Part shown: piece after piece, positions 38,264-46,627 of the stretch
Numbering within the stretch: position 1 is the stretch's first letter
Layout: each line of letters opens with the position of its first letter
Source of the DNA: Curtobacterium sp. MCSS17_015
GTDB lineage: Bacteria; Actinomycetota; Actinomycetes; Actinomycetales; Microbacteriaceae
Reading direction: 5' to 3'
Assembly: GCF_003234265.2 (NCBI RefSeq)
Contig: NZ_CP126256.1
Coordinates: forward strand, 62,001-126,000
DNA: 64,000 nucleotides
Notes under the pieces: generated by a model
The model's input: the letters and a program-made list of their open reading frames with translations, nothing else
The model's database searches: none
Told to the model about the DNA's origin: nothing
Made by a program: the position numbers and the translations under genes

Positions 38264-38973
38264 CCCGGCTCGGCGTCGTCACGATCGGGCAGGCCCCGCG
38301 GACCGACCTCACCCCGGAACTCGCGGGATGGCTCCCCGGCGTCGAACTCGTCGAACGCGGGGTCCTCGACGACATGGACGCGCGGACCCTCGGCACGATG
38401 GCACCAGCCGCCGACGACCACGTGCTGACCACGCGGCTGGCGGACGGCACGCCGATCGAGATCGGCGAGCGGCAGGTCCAGGACCGACTCCCGGGCGTCC
38501 TGGCCGCGCTCGAAGACGAGGTCGACGCCGTCCTCCTCGCCTGCACCGGTCCGTTCGACGCGCTCCCGCACACGAAACCCCTCTTCGTCCCTGACGCCCT
38601 CATCGCGCTCGGCACAGCGGCGCTCGCCACTGCGATCGGCGGTCCGGGCGGCGCCCGCGTCGGCGTGGTCTGCCCGCTCCCGGCACAGCAGGACTTCACC
38701 GTCGCCAAGTTCGCACCGCGTCTCGCCGGACAGCGGGTGCTCACCGCGCCGAGCTCCCCGTACACGGGGACGGACTCGACGCTCGCGGATGCTGGACGTG
38801 CGTTGCAGGCCGGTGGGGCGGAGCTCATCGCCCTCGACTGCATCGGCTACTCCGAAGCGATGCGGAAGGTGGTCGTGGCCACCACGGGCCTCCCGGTCGT
38901 CCTCGCCCGCTCGGTCGCCGCCCGCCTGGCGGCGGAGGTCCTCGACGGTCTCCAAGCCGCGGTCGAACGGTGA
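38260..38973 (+). CDS. AroM-family protein
   Basis: 237 residues. Starts TRLGVVTIGQAPRTDLTPE, the AroM signature, with LERGVLDD-like VERGVLDDMD, LLACTGPFDAL, VGVVCPLPAQQDF and LIALDCIGYSEAMR. The fold is related to Asp/Glu racemases: Cys residues in ACTG and DCIGY fall where racemase cysteines would be. Biochemical role unknown despite its name from the E. coli aroL-aroM operon. GTG at 38260 is coupled to the OPT gene. Confidence 0.88.
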   Translation: MTRLGVVTIGQAPRTDLTPELAGWLPGVELVERGVLDDMDARTLGTMAPAADDHVLTTRLADGTPIEIGERQVQDRLPGVLAALEDEVDAVLLACTGPFDALPHTKPLFVPDALIALGTAALATAIGGPGGARVGVVCPLPAQQDFTVAKFAPRLAGQRVLTAPSSPYTGTDSTLADAGRALQAGGAELIALDCIGYSEAMRKVVVATTGLPVVLARSVAARLAAEVLDGLQAAVER

Positions 38974-39107
38974 CCGGGTCGTCCGGCCCCGTCCCCCGGC
39001 CGGACGCCGGCCACCCCGTGACGGCCTGGAGGCCCGTGACCGCGCGCGCCCACCGGCGCACCACCGACTCCTGATCCACCATCCACCCGAACCACGCAAG
39101 GAGCACC

Positions 39108-40055
39108 ATGTCCTGGACCCACACCATCGCTGCGTACGACCTGCTCGACGACCCGTCCACCTCGGGCGCGGCGGTCGCCGCGTTCCTCGCCGGGTACACG
39201 GCCGACGGTGGTCCGCGTGCGGAGGTCGAGACCGTGAGCGGCGCGAAGGGTGCGACCGACTTCGTCCGCATCACGATCCCCGGCGTGCGCGGACGGACCG
39301 CAGGCGGTGACGCCCCGACGCTCGGGATCCTCGGTCGGCTCGGCGGGCTCGGCGCCCGGCCGGAGCAGATCGGGTTCGTGTCGGACGGAGACGGTGCCCT
39401 CACCGTCATCGCCGCCGCTGCCAAGCTGCTCGACATGGCGCGCCGCGGGGACCTCCTCGAGGGCGACGTCGTCATCGCGACCCACGTCGACCCGGACGCA
39501 CCGACGCAGCCACACGACCCGGTCCCGTTCATGGACTCCGCCGTCGACATGGCCGTCGCGAACGAGCTCGAGGTCCGCCCGGAGATGGACGCCATCCTGT
39601 CCGTCGACACCACGAAGGGCAACCGGGTCCTCAACCACCGGGGCTTCGCGATCACGCCGACGGTCAAGGACGGGTGGATCCTCCGCGTCTCGGAGAGCCT
39701 GCTGGACGTCGCGTCCCGCACGACCGGGGTCGCACCTGCGGTCCTGCCGATCACCACGCAGGACATCACCCCCTACGGCAACGGGGTGTTCCACGTGAAC
39801 TCGATCCTGCAGCCGGCGACGGCCACCGACGCCCCCGTCGTCGGCGTCGCGATCACCACGGAGACCGCCGTCGCCGGTTCCGCGACGGGAGCGACCGACC
39901 TGCGCGTGGTGGAGAGCGCCGTGCGGTTCGTCATCGAGGTGGCGAAGGACCACGGCCGAGGGCTGGTGGTCTTCCACGACGCTCCGGAGTTCGCCAGTCT
40001 CGTCGAACAGTACGGCTCCATGTCGCGACTCCGGACGCTGCCGATGCGGAGCTGA
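39108..40055 (+). CDS. DUF1177 family protein
   Basis: 315 residues. Conserved DUF1177 features as I know them: GFVSDGDGALTVIAAAAKLL, DVVIATHVDPDAPTQPHDPV, MDAILSVDTTKGNRVLNHRG, and ITPYGNGVFHVNSILQP. Zinc-peptidase-like His/Asp residues (THVDPDAP, SVDTTKGN) hint at a hydrolase, but no function is established that I know of. ATG at 39108 follows AAGGAG. Preceded by a 134-bp spacer (38974-39107) with nothing recognised. It is associated with the OPT transporter and AroM. Confidence 0.82.
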   Translation: MSWTHTIAAYDLLDDPSTSGAAVAAFLAGYTADGGPRAEVETVSGAKGATDFVRITIPGVRGRTAGGDAPTLGILGRLGGLGARPEQIGFVSDGDGALTVIAAAAKLLDMARRGDLLEGDVVIATHVDPDAPTQPHDPVPFMDSAVDMAVANELEVRPEMDAILSVDTTKGNRVLNHRGFAITPTVKDGWILRVSESLLDVASRTTGVAPAVLPITTQDITPYGNGVFHVNSILQPATATDAPVVGVAITTETAVAGSATGATDLRVVESAVRFVIEVAKDHGRGLVVFHDAPEFASLVEQYGSMSRLRTLPMRS

Positions 40056-40138
40056 GCGTCGACGGGAGCCCGAAGACGCTCAGCTCCGGACGCTGCCGAC
40101 GCGGAGCTGAGCGTCGACGGGAGCCCGACGACGCTCAG
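40031..40138. repeat. 55-bp tandem duplication carrying two terminator hairpins
   Basis: Units start at 40031 and 40086 and differ at very few positions. Each holds CTGAGCGTC...GACGCTCAG: first stem GAGCTGAGCGTC (40049-40060) with GACGCTCAGCTC (40075-40086), second CTGAGCGTC (40107-40115) with GACGCTCAG (40130-40138). The first covers the DUF1177 stop and the second covers the DUF808 stop, so these two convergent genes end in mirror-placed terminators made from one duplicated sequence. Confidence 0.85.
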
Positions 40139-41010
40139 TGCGAGCGCCCGCGCAGCCGCCCGATCCCGAGCACGGCCCCGACGATCACCATGCCGAGCAC
40201 CAGGCCCGCGACGGCCGAGATCGCCGTGTCGACGATCCACGTCACGACCGGTCCCGCGGCCTCGACCGCGTGCTCGACGTGGTGCAGCAGCTCGTACGGC
40301 CCGGCCCAGAACGTCTCCGCCATGTTGGCGATGACCAGGTGTCCACCGACCCAGAGCATGGCGACGGTCCCGACGACGCTGATGAACCGGAAGACCGCCG
40401 GCATGGCCCGGACGATCCGGGCGCCGGTGCGGCGGGTGCGCCGCGAGGGGTTCTTCATCATCTGCAGGCCGATGTCGTCGACCTTGACCAGGAGCGCGAC
40501 GGCGCCGTAGACGATCAGGGTCATGCCGAGGCCGATGACCGCCAGCGCGCCGAGCGTCGGCCAGAAGCCCAGCTCGGCGTCCAGGCTCGCCAGGCCGATG
40601 AGCATGATCTCGGTGCTGAGGATGAGGTCGGTGCGGATCGCCCCGAACACCAGTTTCGGCTCGGAGACGGCTGCGTCGGTGCCCGCCTCGTGGTGGACGC
40701 CGAACCACTCCGTGACCTTCTCGGCACCCTCGAAGCACAGGTACGTCCCGCCGATGACGAGCAGCCACGGCAGCACCCAGGGTGCGAACGCGGACAGCAG
40801 GAGCGCCAGCGGGATGATGATGACGAACTTGTTGAACAGGCTGCCGAGGGCGATCCGTCCGACCACCGGCAGCTCGCGAGCGGGCTGGAGGCCCTGCACG
40901 TACTGCGGGGTGACGGCGGCGTCGTCGATGACGACACCGGCGGTCTTCGCACTGGCCTTCAGGGCAGCGCTGAGGATGTCGTCCACGACGGCGAGCAGTC
41001 CGACTGACAT
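40135..41010 (-). CDS. DUF808 family membrane protein (YedI-like)
   Basis: 291 residues. About five to six membrane segments. Seen: the N-terminal SVGLLAVVDDILSAALKASA, KTAGVVIDDAAVTPQYVQG, ARELPVVGRIALGSLFNK, YLCFEGAEKVTE and the GAIRTDLILSTEIMLIGLA block, all typical of DUF808. Function unknown. ATG at 41010; its upstream region is shared with the GH76 gene. Confidence 0.9.
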   Translation of the reverse strand: MSVGLLAVVDDILSAALKASAKTAGVVIDDAAVTPQYVQGLQPARELPVVGRIALGSLFNKFVIIIPLALLLSAFAPWVLPWLLVIGGTYLCFEGAEKVTEWFGVHHEAGTDAAVSEPKLVFGAIRTDLILSTEIMLIGLASLDAELGFWPTLGALAVIGLGMTLIVYGAVALLVKVDDIGLQMMKNPSRRTRRTGARIVRAMPAVFRFISVVGTVAMLWVGGHLVIANMAETFWAGPYELLHHVEHAVEAAGPVVTWIVDTAISAVAGLVLGMVIVGAVLGIGRLRGRSH

Positions 41011-41179
41011 GTGGTGGTCTCCTCGAGGTCTCCCGAACACTGTCCGATCGCTCAGACTACTGGCGCTTCCCCGCGAACTCGCCCGCCGCCCCGTCAGGCC
41101 CCTCCGCCGGTGGAGGACGGCATGACACGCGCCCGGACCGCGGGGAACCGGCCCTTGCGCGCCTCCGGCCACCCGCCTA

Positions 41180-41193
41180 TGGTAACGATACCA
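41180..41193. promoter_or_regulatory. LacI-type operator before the GH76 gene
   Basis: TGGTAACGATACCA, a near-palindrome 18 bp upstream of the GH76 start and just before its AGGAGGGGAG ribosome site. It matches the two operators around the LacI gene in the GGTAACG core, so the same regulator probably controls this mannanase gene. The rest of the 41011-41211 spacer shows nothing else. Confidence 0.75.
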
Positions 41194-41211
41194 ACCAGGA
41201 GGGGAGCAACG

Positions 41212-42429
41212 ATGCTCAGCTCGGCACGAGCCCGTTCCACACGAGGCGTCCGGATCGCCGCCACCGCCGTCGTCCTCGGCGTGGTGGCTGCAGGGGTCCC
41301 GCAGGTCGCCGAGGTCGCCGAGGCGGCACCCGACGCCGTGTGGCAGCAACGCGCCAGCGCGACGTACGACGCCATGCAGGACCACCTGTACACGGGGGCA
41401 GCGGGCCACGGCCTGTACCGGGAGAACACCGACACGAGTTCCGGGAACCCGTACTCGTACCTCTGGGAGTACCGCGAGGCGACACAGGCCGCCCTCGACC
41501 TGCAGGGCATCGCCGGCGTCGGGCCGGCCTACGCCAACTCGGCCGCGGCGCGGGTGGACGGCTTCGAGCTGTACCACGCCGTCAAGCCGGGCGGGCGCGC
41601 CGGGTACGAGTCGTACCTCCCGGCCCCGATCGGCACCGGTGGTGACGTCTACTACGACGACAACGCCGTCGTCGGACTCTCCCTGATCAGCCAGTACCAG
41701 GCGACGTCCGACCCCGAGTACCTCGACCGTGCTCGCGGGGCGTTCGACATCGCCGCGCGCGGGTGGAACGCCGACGCCGCGCTGACCTGCCCCGGTGGCT
41801 CCGACTGGATCGACCGGGCCGACAACACCACACGCGGCGCGAACGTCACCGGGCTCTCCGCCCAGCTGGCCGCCCACCTGTACGAGGAGACGGGGGAGTC
41901 GTCCTACCTGCGGTGGAGCACCAAGGCCTACAACTGGAACAACAAGTGCCTCAAGGAGTCCGCCGGCCTGTACCGGAACAGCATCAACGACGACGGCACG
42001 GTCGACCCGACGCTCTGGACCTACAACTCCGGTGCGATGATCGGGACGGCCACCATCCTGTTCCGCGCGACGGAGGACCCGAAGTACCTGCAGCAGGCCA
42101 CCAGCGCGGCCCGGGCATCGCTCCGGTACTGGACCGCCGAGAACCGCCTGCAGCAGCAGCCCGCGGTCTTCAACGCGTTCTACTTCAAGGACCTGCTGTT
42201 GCTCGACTCCGTCCAGCACGACCCCTCCTACCGCGCTGCGATCGAGCAGTACGCCACCGCGACCTGGCGTGACAACCGGGACGCCGACACCGGACTGTTC
42301 CACTTCCAGCCGAGCGGCGGCGGCGACCCGGCGTGGGACCGTCCTGCCGCGACGCTCGACCAGGCCGCGATGGTGCAGGTGTTCGCCGTCCTCGGGTGGT
42401 CGGCGGACCGGCTCGGCCAGGTGAGTTGA
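41212..42429 (+). CDS. Secreted glycoside hydrolase family 76 (endo-alpha-1,6-mannanase-like)
   Basis: 405 residues. Sec signal (RGVRIAATAVVLGVVAAGVP...AEAA) then an (alpha/alpha)6 barrel. The catalytic pair is D149-D150 in VYYDDNAVVGLSL, the GH76 hallmark, with SYLWEYREATQAAL and TYNSGAMIGTATILF also fitting. Predicted to cut the alpha-1,6-mannan backbone of fungal or mycobacterial-type glycans outside the cell. ATG at 41212 after a very strong ribosome site and a LacI-type operator. Its stop overlaps the TTG start of the ROK gene. Confidence 0.9.
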   Translation: MLSSARARSTRGVRIAATAVVLGVVAAGVPQVAEVAEAAPDAVWQQRASATYDAMQDHLYTGAAGHGLYRENTDTSSGNPYSYLWEYREATQAALDLQGIAGVGPAYANSAAARVDGFELYHAVKPGGRAGYESYLPAPIGTGGDVYYDDNAVVGLSLISQYQATSDPEYLDRARGAFDIAARGWNADAALTCPGGSDWIDRADNTTRGANVTGLSAQLAAHLYEETGESSYLRWSTKAYNWNNKCLKESAGLYRNSINDDGTVDPTLWTYNSGAMIGTATILFRATEDPKYLQQATSAARASLRYWTAENRLQQQPAVFNAFYFKDLLLLDSVQHDPSYRAAIEQYATATWRDNRDADTGLFHFQPSGGGDPAWDRPAATLDQAAMVQVFAVLGWSADRLGQVS

Positions 42430-43424
42430 CCGGGTCGCGCAGCACCGGACGGGCTCCCGTCGGCGTCATGGACGTCGGCGGGAGCCACGTCACGGCGGCG
42501 GTCGTCGACGCTCCGGTGCTCGTCGACGTCGCGGTGGCGGCTGACGGACGGGAGGCCGGGGGCACGTGGCCGGAGCGCGCTGCGGAGATCGACCCGCACG
42601 CTCCGCGCGACGTCCTGCTGGACCAGCTCACCGCACCGGCGCGCGCGGTCGCCGAGGCGCTCGCCGCCGCGGCGATCGGTGCGGGGGCCGGCACACCGGC
42701 CGCCCGTCCGCTGCGCGGGTGGGCGGTCGCGATGCCCGGCCCCTTCGACTACGCGGCCGGATCGGGGACCTTCGACGGCGTCGACAAGTTCGCCTCGCTC
42801 GCCGGCGTGGACCTGCGCAGTGCGTTCGCCGACCGGCTCGGCGTCGCCCCCGAACGCGTCCGGTTCTGCAACGACGCCGTGGCCTACGGCATCGGGGAGT
42901 GGGCCGTCGGCGCCGGGTCACGAGCGCGTCGGATGGTCTGCCTGACGCTGGGGACGGGCGTCGGGTCGTCGTTCCTCGACGCCGGGGTCGAGGTCGACTC
43001 CGGACCCCTGGTCCCCGCACACGGCGAGGTGCACCGACTGACGATCGCCGGACGCCCGCTCGAGGCGACGATGTCCTCGCCGGCGCTCCGCAGCGCCTAC
43101 CGCGACCGCTCCGGCCAGGAGTCGTCCGTCGAGGAGATCTGCGCCCGCGCCCGGGCCGGTGACCAGCTCGCCGTCGAGGTCCTGCACACCGCCCTGCGGG
43201 CCCTCGGCGCCGCCGTCGGCCCCTGGGTCGACCGCTTCGACGCCGACACGGTGGTGGTCGGCGGCGCGATCGCGCGCTCGTGGGACATCGTCGGGCCCGG
43301 GTTCCGGGACGGCCTCGCGGCGGTGGGGGTGTCCGCTGCCGTCGTCGTGCCGGCGGACCTCGGGTCGCGGGCACCGCTGGTGGGCGCAGCGGTCCACTGG
43401 GAACGTCAGGTCGCTCCGCGCTGA
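42426..43424 (+). CDS. ROK-family protein lacking the zinc motif (putative sugar kinase)
   Basis: About 332 residues. ASKHA fold: MDVGGSHVTAAVVD, AMPGPFDYAAG, FCNDAVAYGIGEWAVGAG with the catalytic Asp, LTLGTGVGSSFLDAG, and VVVGGAIARSWDIVG. The ROK zinc signature (GH..CxCGxxGCxE) is absent: the GEVHRLTIAGRPLEATMS segment has no cysteines. Predicted to phosphorylate a hexose, perhaps mannose, within this mannan locus. TTG at 42426 overlaps the GH76 stop and follows AGGTGAG; an ATG at 42468 is the alternative. Confidence 0.8.
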   Translation: MTGSRSTGRAPVGVMDVGGSHVTAAVVDAPVLVDVAVAADGREAGGTWPERAAEIDPHAPRDVLLDQLTAPARAVAEALAAAAIGAGAGTPAARPLRGWAVAMPGPFDYAAGSGTFDGVDKFASLAGVDLRSAFADRLGVAPERVRFCNDAVAYGIGEWAVGAGSRARRMVCLTLGTGVGSSFLDAGVEVDSGPLVPAHGEVHRLTIAGRPLEATMSSPALRSAYRDRSGQESSVEEICARARAGDQLAVEVLHTALRALGAAVGPWVDRFDADTVVVGGAIARSWDIVGPGFRDGLAAVGVSAAVVVPADLGSRAPLVGAAVHWERQVAPR

Positions 43425-43513
43425 GGCCGCCGGAGTGTCGGCGACCAGCCGGAGTACCGGCGGTCTCCGCGGGGTCAGCCACTCCCGCGGTGCCTGCCAC
43501 CGCCGCGCACCGT

Positions 43514-43544
43514 GACGCCGCCGCCCGCGGAGGGCGGCGGCGTC
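43514..43544. terminator. Terminator between ROK and isomerase-like genes
   Basis: GACGCCGCCGCCC (43514-43526) and GGGCGGCGGCGTC (43532-43544): 13-bp perfect stem, 5-nt loop, between convergent genes. The remaining spacer 43425-43513 shows nothing recognisable. Confidence 0.8.
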
Positions 43545-43563
43545 GCTGCGTGCGTCCGGGACG

Positions 43564-45345
43564 TCAGTCGCTGAGTCCGGTCCCGCGCACCGAGGCCTTC
43601 ACGGTCCCGAGGCGCTGTCCCTCGCCGCCCCCGCACGGGCGGATCGTGTACCGGCCGACGCTCGCCGGCACGATGAACGTCTCGGCGTAGTGCACGACGA
43701 ACGGCTCGAACGCTCCGTCCGGACTCTCGACGACCGCCTCGGCGCCCTCGACCAGGTTGAGGACGTTGACGGTGCCGTCGGTGTCGTGCGGGACCGTGCC
43801 CTCGAACCAGTGCCGCCGGACCTCGATGAACTCGAGCTCGTGCAGCCCGGTGCGCTCCTCGACCCAGCCATCCCCGCGAGCGACCTCGGTCACCTGGTTG
43901 ACGAGCTCGTCGCGCGCGTAGTCCGTCCGGCGGTCCCACTGGATGTTCGCGAACGCGTGGTCGAGGTGCACGGGTCGCGGGACGCCGTCGAGTCCGACCC
44001 GACCCCAGTCCCACATCTTGAACGTGAAGATGTACGGGGTGGCCGAGATCTCGAGGACCATGGAGTCGGCGCCCGAGCAGTGCACGGTGCCCGCGGGGAT
44101 GAGGAAGTGGTCGTGCTTGGCCGCCGGGAACGTGTTGACGTACTCCTCGGCGGCGAACGGGGCCGCTCCGCTCGAGGCGGCCCGGAGTGCGGCTTGCATC
44201 GCCTCGGGGTCGGCGTCGTCACGGAGGCCCAGGTAGACCACGGCGTCGTCGGTCGCGTCGAGCAGGTAGTAGCTCTCGTCCTGCGTGTACGGCATCCCGA
44301 ACGTGTTCTGCATGTAGTCGGTCAGGGGGTGTACCTGCAACGAGAGGTTGCCGCCGGACATCGTGTCGAGGAAGTCGAAGCGGATCGGGAACTCGGCACC
44401 GAACCGGGCGTGGGTCTTCCGTCCGAGCAGCTCGCGCGGGTGTCGGAACACCAGGTCGAGGGCCGGCAGCTCGACGACCGTCTCGCCGATGCGGAAGAGC
44501 AGGCTGTTCTCCTCCGGCACGCAGTCGAAGCACCAGGCGTAGTTGTCGGCGTCCCCGACCTCGAGGATCTCCTTCATCCACTGCCCGCCCCACACCCCGG
44601 GGTCGAAGAACGGCACGACGCGGAACGGCCGGCGGCTGGCGGTCTCGAGTCCTGCCGAGAACGTCCGGCCCTCGATGAGCTTGGCGTCGGCCATCGTGCC
44701 GTTCGCGTCGAGCAGGAGGTCGATCCGGTCGAACAGGGTGCGCTTGTGCCGGTCGGCGATGCGCCACTCGACGAAGTAGCCGCGCTTGACCTTCCGGAGC
44801 TGGTCCTCGTCGCCGTTGTCCGCGCGCCAGTTCGGTGCGCCGGCCCGCTGCCGTCGCTGGATCTCCCAGCGCGCCAGATCGGCGAGCACGACGGTGGTGA
44901 AGTCGACCGGCACGAGTGTGGCGCCCCAGCCGTAGACCACGACGGGGCCGTCGGCGTCCCGGACGCGCTCGGCGACGGCGGCGAGGCGCTCGGGGTCGTA
45001 GAGGTCCGCGAGCACCTGGTGCCCGAGGACGCCGAACACGCGGTCGTCGGTCAGGTTGCCGGCGATGCGTTCCTCGATGAGCGCGTTCGGCAGGGCGGCG
45101 GCGGCCTCGACGTCGATGAGGAGCGCGTCGGGTGCTGCGACGGTGAGCTCGCGGCGGAGGCCGTCCAGGTCGCTGCCGGGGTAGGTGTCGACGGCCATCG
45201 TCGACGCTCCGGCGGCGGTGAGCAGCGAGGCCAGGTGCTCCCATGCGCCCCTGCCGACCCAGACCGGGTGCTCGGGCGGCAGGTCGATCACCGGTGTCTT
45301 GTCGTACTGGCCGGGCGTCACCCCTGGGGGCAGGAAGGTGGACAT
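43564..45345 (-). CDS. Class I mannose-6-phosphate isomerase-like protein with N-terminal extension
   Basis: 593 residues, about twice a minimal isomerase. The C-terminal half has the cupin-type isomerase core: GGNLSLQVHPLTDYMQ with metal-binding Gln/His, FLIPAGTVHCSGADSMVLEIS, and FVVHYAETFIVPASVGRYTI. The N-terminal ~230 residues (GRGAWEHLASLLTAAG, VVVYGWGATLVPVDFTT) form a further domain of nucleoside-kinase-like layout without a clear P-loop. Expected to interconvert mannose 6-phosphate and fructose 6-phosphate, or a closely related sugar, after mannoside breakdown. An operator lies directly upstream. Confidence 0.82.
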   Translation of the reverse strand: MSTFLPPGVTPGQYDKTPVIDLPPEHPVWVGRGAWEHLASLLTAAGASTMAVDTYPGSDLDGLRRELTVAAPDALLIDVEAAAALPNALIEERIAGNLTDDRVFGVLGHQVLADLYDPERLAAVAERVRDADGPVVVYGWGATLVPVDFTTVVLADLARWEIQRRQRAGAPNWRADNGDEDQLRKVKRGYFVEWRIADRHKRTLFDRIDLLLDANGTMADAKLIEGRTFSAGLETASRRPFRVVPFFDPGVWGGQWMKEILEVGDADNYAWCFDCVPEENSLLFRIGETVVELPALDLVFRHPRELLGRKTHARFGAEFPIRFDFLDTMSGGNLSLQVHPLTDYMQNTFGMPYTQDESYYLLDATDDAVVYLGLRDDADPEAMQAALRAASSGAAPFAAEEYVNTFPAAKHDHFLIPAGTVHCSGADSMVLEISATPYIFTFKMWDWGRVGLDGVPRPVHLDHAFANIQWDRRTDYARDELVNQVTEVARGDGWVEERTGLHELEFIEVRRHWFEGTVPHDTDGTVNVLNLVEGAEAVVESPDGAFEPFVVHYAETFIVPASVGRYTIRPCGGGEGQRLGTVKASVRGTGLSD

Positions 45346-45360
45346 GGGACCCCTTTCGAG

Positions 45361-45376
45361 TTGATAACGTTACCAA
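45361..45376. promoter_or_regulatory. LacI-type operator upstream of the isomerase-like gene
   Basis: TTGATAACGTTACCAA, starting 16 bp before the start codon. It is the exact reverse complement of the site at 46588-46603, which supports real regulation. The remaining spacer 45377-45483 contains one GGGCCTCCCG element and nothing else notable. Confidence 0.8.
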
Positions 45377-45483
45377 GCCAACGGGGCCACACTACCGTCG
45401 ACCGGCGGTGGGAACGCAAGCAGGGCCTCCCGTTCGGCCCGCGGGCACCGGGCGCTGGGAGGTGGCAGGCGCGGCGACCGCCG

Positions 45484-46530
45484 TCAGTGGTGGACGAGGT
45501 GGACCGGGAGCTCGACCGACCGCGGGGCCTCGCCGTCGGCGGAGCCGTCCAGACGGGACAGCAGCATCCGGGCGGCGACCCGACCGAGCTCGGCGGGGTC
45601 GTGGTCGATCACGGAGAGCGGGAACGGCACCATGTCGGCGAAGTCGAACGAGTCGAACGCGGCCAGGGCCGGCGGTCCGCTGATCGTGCCGTCGGCCCGA
45701 GCCCGCTCGATCGCCCGGATCGCCCCGACGCTGATGCGGTTGTTCGCGGCGAAGACCGCCGTGGGCGGGTCGGGTGTGCCCAGCAGTTCGCGCATCGCGA
45801 CCTCGGCGGCCTCGGTGTCCTGCAGGCCGAGCACGACGAGGTCCTCGTCGGGCACGGCGTCACGGGCGGCGAACGCGCTCCGGAAGCCGCGCAGGCGGCG
45901 GTGCCCGGTCGACACCGTCACCTTGTTGCCGAGGAAGGCGATCCGGCGGTGGCCGTCGTCGAGCATGAGCGCGGTGGCGTCGTGTGCGCCGTGCACGTCG
46001 TCGATGAGGACGGTGTCGGCGGGGACGTCGGCGACGGTGCGCGAGGCGAGGACCAGGGGAGCGTCGTTGAGGCGGGCGGTCGTGAACCGTTCGGTGTCCT
46101 GACCGACCGGCACGACCACCAGGCCCTCCACCTGTCGGCCGAGGAAGTCCGACAGCAGCTGTCGTTCGAGGTCGGCGTCCTCGTTCGTCGTCGCGACCAG
46201 GATCCGCCGCCCGGTGGCGGCGACCACCTGCTCGATGCCCTGGACGACGCCGGCGTAGTACGGGTTGCCGATGTTCGTGATGAGCACGCCGATCAGCCCC
46301 GAGCGCTGCCCGGGCCGGAGGCTCCGCGCGTTCTCGTTGCGGTGGTAACCGAGCTCGGCGATGACGCGTTCGACGTGCTCGCGCAGTGCGGGGCGGACGT
46401 TCTTGCCGCCGGACAGGACGCGGGAGACCGTCATCGGGCTGACCTCGGCGACGCGGGCGATGTCCTTGACGGTCATCGCTGTCTTCCGGGTCGGAGTCGC
46501 GCCCGGACCCTGACCTCCGTCTGCCGCCAT
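45484..46530 (-). CDS. LacI-family repressor of the mannoside locus
   Basis: 348 residues. N-terminal LacI DNA-binding domain: MTVKDIARVAEVSPMTVSRV, LSGGKNVRPALREHVERVIA and ELGYHRNENARSLRPG (residues ~19-72). A periplasmic-binding-like sensor domain follows (ITNIGNPYYAGVVQGIEQ, VLIDDVHGAHDATALMLDDG, AVFAANNRISVGAIRAI). ATG nearer the domain (residue 19) is an alternative start. It is divergent from the sugar importer operon with an operator between, and similar sites precede the isomerase-like and GH76 genes. Confidence 0.94.
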   Translation of the reverse strand: MAADGGQGPGATPTRKTAMTVKDIARVAEVSPMTVSRVLSGGKNVRPALREHVERVIAELGYHRNENARSLRPGQRSGLIGVLITNIGNPYYAGVVQGIEQVVAATGRRILVATTNEDADLERQLLSDFLGRQVEGLVVVPVGQDTERFTTARLNDAPLVLASRTVADVPADTVLIDDVHGAHDATALMLDDGHRRIAFLGNKVTVSTGHRRLRGFRSAFAARDAVPDEDLVVLGLQDTEAAEVAMRELLGTPDPPTAVFAANNRISVGAIRAIERARADGTISGPPALAAFDSFDFADMVPFPLSVIDHDPAELGRVAARMLLSRLDGSADGEAPRSVELPVHLVHH

Positions 46531-46587
46531 GGGTCCTTTGTACCGGACCGACCCCTTGCGATCGGTCCCTCGGTGTGTAAGCTCGTC

Positions 46588-46603
46588 TTGGTAACGTTAT
46601 CAA
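46588..46603. promoter_or_regulatory. LacI-type operator between the repressor and importer genes
   Basis: TTGGTAACGTTATCAA, an 8+8 near-palindrome, 25 bp before the binding-protein start and 58 bp before the repressor start; it could control both. Confidence 0.82.
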
Positions 46604-46627
46604 TTCACTGGCGAATGGAAACGAACG

